Made by a program: the position numbers and the translations under genes. This document shows, piece by piece, positions 24,411 to 29,388 of a stretch of 29,388 bases of DNA. This DNA comes from an uncultured Collinsella sp. (GTDB lineage Bacteria > Actinomycetota > Coriobacteriia > Coriobacteriales > Coriobacteriaceae), in the NCBI GenBank assembly GCA_958350755.1, contig CATWID010000021.1, positions 1-29,388 on the forward strand, written 5' to 3'. Under the pieces are notes generated by a model that did no database searches, was not told where the DNA came from, and was given only the letters and a program-made list of their open reading frames with translations. Every line of letters starts with the position of its first letter. Within the stretch, counting starts at the first letter, position 1.

Positions 24411-25597
24411 TGTCCTTCCAGACGACGTATGGCCCCGATGGACGCCTTCGCGTTGCCATCCTGGGTTGTACGGGCTCTATCGGCACCCAGGCGCTCGATG
24501 TGTGCCGCCAGCATGCCGATCGCCTGCAGGTGACGGCGCTGTCCGTTAACTCCAGTACCTCCGAGCTCGTTGCCGCTGCCCGCGAGTTCTCGGTTCCGGC
24601 GGTTGCCGTGGCCGATGTCGATCATGGCGATGACGCCGTGCTGCAGGAGTTGCCCGAGGGAACGAAGCTCGGCGTTGGCGCGCAGGCGGTTTGCGAGCTC
24701 GCGCATCGCGACGATGTCGACTGCGTACTTGTCGCTATTGTGGGCGCCGCCGGTCTCGAGGCGAGCCATGCGGCCTTGACCTCGAATAAGCGCCTTGCCC
24801 TTGCCAACAAGGAGTCCCTCGTCGTCGGTGGCGACTTGCTTATGCCGTTGGCACAACCGGGCCAGCTTATTCCGGTCGACTCTGAGCATTCCGCCATCTA
24901 CCAGTGCTATCTGGGGGAGAACCCGCGCGAGGCCCACTGCATTTGGCTCACCTGCTCGGGCGGTCCGTTCTTTGGCCGCACGCGCGACGAGCTCGATCGC
25001 GTGACGCGTGCCGATGCCCTCGCGCATCCCACGTGGGCCATGGGTGCCAAGATTACCATTGACTCCGCCACCCTCATGAACAAGGGCCTGGAGCGCATTG
25101 AGGCCATGCATCTGTTTAACTGCGACCTCGATTTCATTAACGTGGTCGTGCAGCGTCAGTCCAAGATTCACTCTATGGTCGAGTTCGCCGACGGCTCCGT
25201 GATGGCGCATCTCGGTGCATCCGACATGCGTATTCCCATCCAGTTCGCGTTCTCGTATCCCGAGCGTTGGGATACTCCGGCGCCTCGTATCGATTTCCGC
25301 GAGCTGGGGCAGCTCACGTTTGATGCTGCCGACATGGATACCTTCCGCTGTCTGGCACTGGCCGAGCGTGCCGGCAAGACGGGTGGCACCATGCCGTGCG
25401 TGCTCAATGCCGCCAACGAGGTCGCCGTCGATGCCTTCCTGCACGATGGCTGCAGCTTTACCGATATCGATCGCATTGTGGAATCCTGCATGGATGCCCA
25501 CGATATGCAGGCGATCGATTCGTTTGAGCAGCTTCGCGACATCGATTCGTGGGCGCGTGAAAAAGCTGCGCAGGTGCTCGCCGCAACCCGTTCCTAA
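24410..25597 (+). CDS. dxr: 1-deoxy-D-xylulose 5-phosphate reductoisomerase
   Basis: 395-residue DXR (IspC), which turns DXP into MEP with NADPH, the committed step of the MEP isoprenoid pathway. The NADPH-binding N-terminus is VAILGCTGSIGTQALDV. The active region has ALANKESLVVGG, VDSEHSAIYQCY and LTCSGGPFFG. The metal/substrate site follows in MGAKITIDSATLMNKGLERIEA, with VNVVVQRQSKIHSMVEF-like and VLNAANEVAVDAFL blocks later. Length is typical. ATG 24410 is coupled to the cdsA stop; CGGAGG upstream serves as ribosome site. Confidence 0.97.
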   Translation: MSFQTTYGPDGRLRVAILGCTGSIGTQALDVCRQHADRLQVTALSVNSSTSELVAAAREFSVPAVAVADVDHGDDAVLQELPEGTKLGVGAQAVCELAHRDDVDCVLVAIVGAAGLEASHAALTSNKRLALANKESLVVGGDLLMPLAQPGQLIPVDSEHSAIYQCYLGENPREAHCIWLTCSGGPFFGRTRDELDRVTRADALAHPTWAMGAKITIDSATLMNKGLERIEAMHLFNCDLDFINVVVQRQSKIHSMVEFADGSVMAHLGASDMRIPIQFAFSYPERWDTPAPRIDFRELGQLTFDAADMDTFRCLALAERAGKTGGTMPCVLNAANEVAVDAFLHDGCSFTDIDRIVESCMDAHDMQAIDSFEQLRDIDSWAREKAAQVLAATRS

Positions 25598-25622
25598 CCC
25601 ATAAGGATTGCTTTTTCGTTTT

Positions 25623-26984
25623 ATGGATACTGTTCTGAGCGTTCTCTCATCGGTCTTTTGGGGCCTGCTGATGCTTTCCGTCCTCGTGTTTTTGCACGAG
25701 GGCGGCCACTTTTTGGCGGCGCGTGCCTGCGGCGTCCGTGTGACCGAGTTCTTTTTGGGTCTGCCGTGCCGCTTTGACATCCATTACACGTCGCGTCGCA
25801 TTGGAACCAAGTTTGGCGTGACCCCGCTGCTGCTGGGTGGCTACGCTGCCATCTGCGGTATGGATCCGACCAATGTTTCGTGCGCCGATCGCGTGCTCGC
25901 GGCTATCTATCGTCATGGTCGCGTGACCGTGGCCGACCTTGCTGTCGAGCTCGAGCTTTCCGAGGAGGATGTGCTCGAGGCATGCGCCCTTTTGCTGGGC
26001 TGGGGCTCCATCGCGCCCTGGTATGAGGAAGGGGAGAAGCCCTCGCCGAGCTACTATCCCACCAAATATCAGACGTTGCCGCGAGACACGGCAGGCTATA
26101 CCACCTTTGATGGTCGCCGTTTCGATCGCGAACATGCGACTGCCGAGGGCGATGTGTGGGAGCTGCCGTGCGGCGAGGCCGAGTTCCTTGCGCAAGAGCG
26201 CTCGCACACCTATCTTGGCCAAGGCTTTCTCAAGCGCGCCTTTATGCTGCTCGCAGGCATTATTGTCAATATCTTGACGGGCTTTTTGCTCCTTATGAGC
26301 ATCTATTCCATTGCGGGTGTCACCGTGCCGATGGATACCAACGTGATCGGTCAGGTTGACGAGGGGTCTATTGCCGCCAAGGCGGGTATCGAGGGCGGTG
26401 ACGCGATTCTTTCGGTTGACGGAGTATCGTGCTCTACCTGGATTGACGTTTACGATGCCATCGGCAAGGCTGCCGGTAAGGACGATATCGCCATCGAGTA
26501 CGAGCGTGACGGCAAGCAGCATTCGACCACGGTTGCGCTCAAAGAGGACGAGCGCCTAGGTGTGTATGCCTCTACGCAGGTGGTCCGTTTAGACCCCATC
26601 ACGTCGGCTCGCCTGTCGTTCTCTTACGTCGTGCAGACAGCGGAGGGCGTGATGCGCCTGCTCCAGCCGCAGCATACGATGGAGATTCTCGATCAGTCTT
26701 CTTCGATCGTGGGTATTAGCGTTATGTCCTCACAGGCTGCTGCTGCCGGCCCTGCCACGTTCCTTTCGTTTGCCGCCCTCATTTCGTTCTCGCTGGGCTT
26801 TATGAACCTGCTGCCCATCCCACCACTCGATGGCGGCAAGCTGGTCATCGAGATCATTCAAAAGATTGCGGGCCGCGAGCTTCCGCTCAAGGTCCAGACG
26901 ATTGTGAGCTATGTGGGCATCGCGCTCTTTGCGCTGCTGTTTGTCTATATGCTTCGTTCCGACATCCTTCGATTTATTCTGTAG
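25623..26984 (+). CDS. rseP: Site-2-type membrane metalloprotease (RseP/RasP family, M50)
   Basis: About 453 residues. M50 proteases cut transmembrane substrates such as anti-sigma factors and leftover signal peptides. The zinc site is HEGGH (25-29) in the first membrane helix and D403 in LPIPPLDGG. AGIIVN (211-216) starts the next membrane helix, and a PDZ domain spans about 238-310. Between GGYAAICGM (72-80) and that helix lies an unusual insert of about 110 residues; its first part (88-135) reads like a winged helix (ADRVLAAIYRHGRVTVADLA). The start is uncertain: ATG 25623 lacks a good ribosome site, and TTG 25608 sits directly on AAGGA. Position between dxr and ispG/proS is conserved in Gram-positives. 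Confidence 0.92.
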   Translation: MDTVLSVLSSVFWGLLMLSVLVFLHEGGHFLAARACGVRVTEFFLGLPCRFDIHYTSRRIGTKFGVTPLLLGGYAAICGMDPTNVSCADRVLAAIYRHGRVTVADLAVELELSEEDVLEACALLLGWGSIAPWYEEGEKPSPSYYPTKYQTLPRDTAGYTTFDGRRFDREHATAEGDVWELPCGEAEFLAQERSHTYLGQGFLKRAFMLLAGIIVNILTGFLLLMSIYSIAGVTVPMDTNVIGQVDEGSIAAKAGIEGGDAILSVDGVSCSTWIDVYDAIGKAAGKDDIAIEYERDGKQHSTTVALKEDERLGVYASTQVVRLDPITSARLSFSYVVQTAEGVMRLLQPQHTMEILDQSSSIVGISVMSSQAAAAGPATFLSFAALISFSLGFMNLLPIPPLDGGKLVIEIIQKIAGRELPLKVQTIVSYVGIALFALLFVYMLRSDILRFIL

Positions 26985-26997
26985 GGGAGTGTTTGGA

Positions 26998-28080
26998 TTG
27001 TCTTTATCCCATCCTTTGCCTCGCGAGTTGACGCGCCCCGTGCATGTGGGCGGTGTGCAGATCGGTGGCGGCGCGCCGGTGGTGGTGCAATCCATGACCT
27101 GCACCGATACCGCTGATGCCCAGGCAACGCTTGCGCAAGTGGGCGCGTTGGCGCAGGCTGGCTGCGATATCGTGCGTGTGAGCGTGCCCACCGAGGCCGC
27201 GCTTGAGGGTTTCCGCACCATCTGTGCCGAGTCTCCGGTGCCGATTGTCGCCGATATCCACTTTAACCATAAGCTCGCCATTGGTGCCGTTGAGGCCGGT
27301 GCCGCCAAGCTCCGCATCAATCCCGGCAACATTGGCGATTGGGCCAAGGTCGATGCCGTGATCGATGCCGCGGGCGCCGCTGGGTGCGCGATTCGCATTG
27401 GCGTGAACGCGGGCTCGCTTGAGCAGGATATCGCCGAGCGCGAAGACCTCACGCAGCCCGAAAAGCTCGTGATGTCGAGCGAGCGCTTCGTCAAGCACTT
27501 TGAGGACCGCGGCTTTACGAACATTGTGCTTTCGGCCAAGGCCCATAGCGTGCAAACGACGCTCGATACTTATCGAGCCCTGTCACGTGAGATTCCCCAC
27601 GTTCCGCTTCACCTGGGCGTGACGGAGGCGGGGACCAAGCTCCAGGGCACCATCAAGAGCTCTGTAGGCTTGGGTATTTTGCTTTCCGAGGGCATTGGCG
27701 ACACCATGCGTGTGTCGCTCACGGCCGATCCGGTCGAGGAGCCGCCGGTCGCCTGGGGAATTTTGCAGTCGCTGGGCCTGCGTCGCCGCGGTCCCGAGAT
27801 TGTCTCGTGCCCTACGTGCGCCCGCTGTCAGGTTAACCTGATTCCTATCGCCGAGGAAGTAACCGAGCGGCTTAAGAACTATACCGCTCCGCTTTCCATC
27901 GCCGTTATGGGATGTGCCGTTAATGGCCCCGGCGAGGCTTCCGATGCCGACCTGGGCGTTGCTTGCGGACGTGGTCAGGCCTTGCTCTTTTCGCATGGCC
28001 AGATCATTGGTAAAGTAGCTGAGGACCAAATTGTCGACGCGCTTATGGCCGAGGTCGACAAGCTTATTGAGGAGAAATAA
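26998..28080 (+). CDS. ispG: 4-hydroxy-3-methylbut-2-enyl diphosphate synthase (IspG/GcpE)
   Basis: 360-residue IspG, an iron-sulfur enzyme converting MEcPP to HMBPP, the penultimate MEP-pathway step. Blocks: VQSMTCTDTADAQATLAQ, GCDIVRVSVPTEAA, PIVADIHFNHKLA, KLRINPGNIGDW, the GVNAGSLEQDI loop and LHLGVTEAG. The [4Fe-4S] cysteines lie in VSCPTCARCQVNL and VMGCAVNGPGE. I choose TTG 26998, with GGGGAG (26984-26989) upstream and the expected short N-terminus; the frame runs open further upstream inside rseP but does not resemble the family. It is followed directly (no gap) by proS. Confidence 0.96.
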   Translation: MSLSHPLPRELTRPVHVGGVQIGGGAPVVVQSMTCTDTADAQATLAQVGALAQAGCDIVRVSVPTEAALEGFRTICAESPVPIVADIHFNHKLAIGAVEAGAAKLRINPGNIGDWAKVDAVIDAAGAAGCAIRIGVNAGSLEQDIAEREDLTQPEKLVMSSERFVKHFEDRGFTNIVLSAKAHSVQTTLDTYRALSREIPHVPLHLGVTEAGTKLQGTIKSSVGLGILLSEGIGDTMRVSLTADPVEEPPVAWGILQSLGLRRRGPEIVSCPTCARCQVNLIPIAEEVTERLKNYTAPLSIAVMGCAVNGPGEASDADLGVACGRGQALLFSHGQIIGKVAEDQIVDALMAEVDKLIEEK

Positions 28081-29388
28081 ATGACCCGAGCAATGTATAT
28101 GTCTAAGCTCTATGCGCCGACGCTTAAAGAGGATCCGGCGGACGCCGAGCTCGCCAGTCACCGCCTGCTGCTCCGTGCCGGCATGATCCGCAAGGAGGCC
28201 GCCGGCCTGTATTCCTACCTGCCGCTTGCTTGGCGCTCGATTCGCAAGATCGAGAACATCGTGCGCGACGAGATGGACGCTGCGGGCGCTCAGGAGCTCA
28301 TGATGCCCATTATGGTCGACGCCGAGCTGTGGCGTGAGTCCGGCCGTATCGATGCCTATGGCAAGGAGCTTGTGCGCTTTGACGACCGTCATGGTCGCGA
28401 GTTCGTGCTGGGCCCCACCCACGAGGAGACCGTCACGGCCCTGGTGCGCAATGAGCTGCGTTCCTACAAGCAGCTGCCTGTCAATCTGTACCACATTCAG
28501 GACAAGTTCCGCGACGAGTTCCGCCCTCGCTTTGGCCTGATGCGCGGTCGCGAGTTCATCATGAAGGACGCCTACAGCTTCTCCGCCACGCAGGAGAGTC
28601 TGCAGGAGGAGTACGACAAGATGAAGCAGGCCTACGCCAACATCTGCGAGCGCTGCTACATCAAGGCTCTGCCCGTTGTCGCTGACTCCGGCGAGATCGG
28701 TGGCGATACCTCCGTCGAGTACATGGCTTTGGCCGACGCCGGCGAGGCTTCGCTGGTCTACTGCGACGATTGCGGCTTTGCTGCCGATGACGAGGCGGCA
28801 AGCACCAAGGTCGTCGTGACCGAGGGCCCCGGCGACGGTACGCTCACCAAGGTCGAGACTCCGGGCATGGGAACCATCGAGGCCGTTGCCAAGTTCTTTG
28901 GCTTCCCCGAGAACGGTACGCGAAAGTCGCTGGCGTTGATCGATGCCGAGGGCAAGCCAGTCGTGGCCATTGTCCCGGGCGACCACGAGCTCAATGACTG
29001 CAAGGCCGAGCACGTCTTTGGCAAGGGCTATCGCATGATGACCGACGAGGAGCTCCAGACCTACGGTCTGCACAAGGGCTTTATCGGACCGGTTAACTTG
29101 CCCGAGGGCATCCGTCTGGTGTGCGACGAGAGCCTGCGCGAGTCCAAGCAGTGGGTCTGCGGTGCCAACGAGGTCGATTATCACTTTACCGGTGCCTGCC
29201 CCGAGCGCGACTTTACCGTCGATGAGTGGGCAGATCTGGTCACCGTCGTTGCCGGCGATCCCTGCCCGCACTGCGGCAAGCCGCTCTCTGCTGCCCGCGG
29301 CATCGAGGTCTCTCAGGTGTTCCAGCTGGGCACCAAGTACTCCGAGGCCATGGGTGCCACCTTTATGGACGAGGACGGCAAGGAGAAG
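28081..29388 (+). CDS. proS: Prolyl-tRNA synthetase, 5' part
   Basis: Runs off the right edge: 436 codons present of a usual 560-570. Class II synthetase charging tRNA-Pro. The N-terminus MYMSKLYAPTLKEDPADAELASHRLLLRAGMIRK is typical of the bacterial form, then GLYSYLPLAWR, LGPTHEETVTALVRNE and motif 2 FRDEFRPRFGLMRGREFIMKDAYSF. From about residue 225 begins the insertion domain of bacterial ProRS that removes misacylated alanine, with cysteine pairs CDDCG and CPHCG. It ends in the return to the catalytic core, VSQVFQLGTKYSEAMG. ATG 28081 follows the ispG stop without a gap, with GAGGAG (28069-28074). The motif 3 and anticodon-binding parts are outside the window. Confidence 0.97.
   Translation, partial: MTRAMYMSKLYAPTLKEDPADAELASHRLLLRAGMIRKEAAGLYSYLPLAWRSIRKIENIVRDEMDAAGAQELMMPIMVDAELWRESGRIDAYGKELVRFDDRHGREFVLGPTHEETVTALVRNELRSYKQLPVNLYHIQDKFRDEFRPRFGLMRGREFIMKDAYSFSATQESLQEEYDKMKQAYANICERCYIKALPVVADSGEIGGDTSVEYMALADAGEASLVYCDDCGFAADDEAASTKVVVTEGPGDGTLTKVETPGMGTIEAVAKFFGFPENGTRKSLALIDAEGKPVVAIVPGDHELNDCKAEHVFGKGYRMMTDEELQTYGLHKGFIGPVNLPEGIRLVCDESLRESKQWVCGANEVDYHFTGACPERDFTVDEWADLVTVVAGDPCPHCGKPLSAARGIEVSQVFQLGTKYSEAMGATFMDEDGKEK

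Noticed and set aside
24209..25780. 523-codon antisense frame over dxr and neighbours
   Set aside because: Spans parts of three real genes and has no family features.
26911..26997. Longer ispG start inside rseP
   Set aside because: The added residues overlap the rseP C-terminus in another frame, do not resemble IspG, and the TTG at 26998 has a proper ribosome site.
27583..29271. 562-codon antisense frame over ispG-proS
   Set aside because: Shadow of two well-conserved genes.

Overview
This 29.4 kb window is a gene-dense, high-GC stretch of bacterial chromosome made almost entirely of housekeeping genes. Protein sequences, gene order and frequent TTG/GTG starts fit a high-GC Gram-positive of the class Coriobacteriia, probably Collinsella or a close relative. 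That placement is inferred from the look of the sequence, not from a database search. I identify 30 protein genes (nadD and proS are cut by the window edges). All but dinB lie on the + strand. I see no tRNA, rRNA, CRISPR array, prophage or complete insertion sequence.

Layout. (1) 1-1608: nadD (3' end), yqeK and rsfS, ending in a rho-independent terminator. (2) 1620-2873, minus strand: dinB (DNA polymerase IV), convergent with rsfS. (3) 2918-5565: promoter(s) and the ribosome/tRNA operon rpsP-khpA-rimM-trmD, followed by lepB. (4) 5573-12692: glyQ-glyS, the pyruvate phosphate dikinase regulatory protein and ppdK. The 326 bp gap before ppdK holds a duplicated hairpin repeat and a helically phased set of CSTTTACC boxes. 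(5) 12736-13239: rplS with its own strong promoter, structured leader and terminator. (6) 13268-19455: rnhB, a YraN-family protein, comM, dprA, trmFO and xerC, a genome-maintenance/DNA-processing run with overlapping start and stop codons. (7) 19505-21376: a near-consensus promoter, a long leader, rpsB, tsf and a strong terminator. (8) 21436 to the end: pyrH, frr, uppS, cdsA, dxr, rseP-type protease, ispG and proS, an operon-like run joining nucleotide supply, ribosome recycling, polyprenyl/phospholipid synthesis, the MEP isoprenoid pathway, membrane proteolysis and tRNA charging.

How the genes work together. Most serve translation: S16, L19, S2, EF-Ts, RRF, RimM, TrmD, TrmFO, RsfS, GlyRS and ProRS. 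UppS, CdsA, Dxr and IspG supply the lipid carrier and membrane precursors. PPDK and its kinase/phosphorylase form a switch at the pyruvate-PEP node. ComM, DprA, RnhB and XerC process DNA.

Most interesting points: a 34-nt hairpin repeat found after two different genes, whose own TAG supplies (or backs up) the stop codon; a xerC gene with no standard start codon, apparently starting at ATA after a good Shine-Dalgarno and overlapping the trmFO stop; phased operator-like boxes before ppdK; and a winged-helix-like stretch inside the site-2 protease. I did not find a clearly new multi-gene system; this is mostly core genome.
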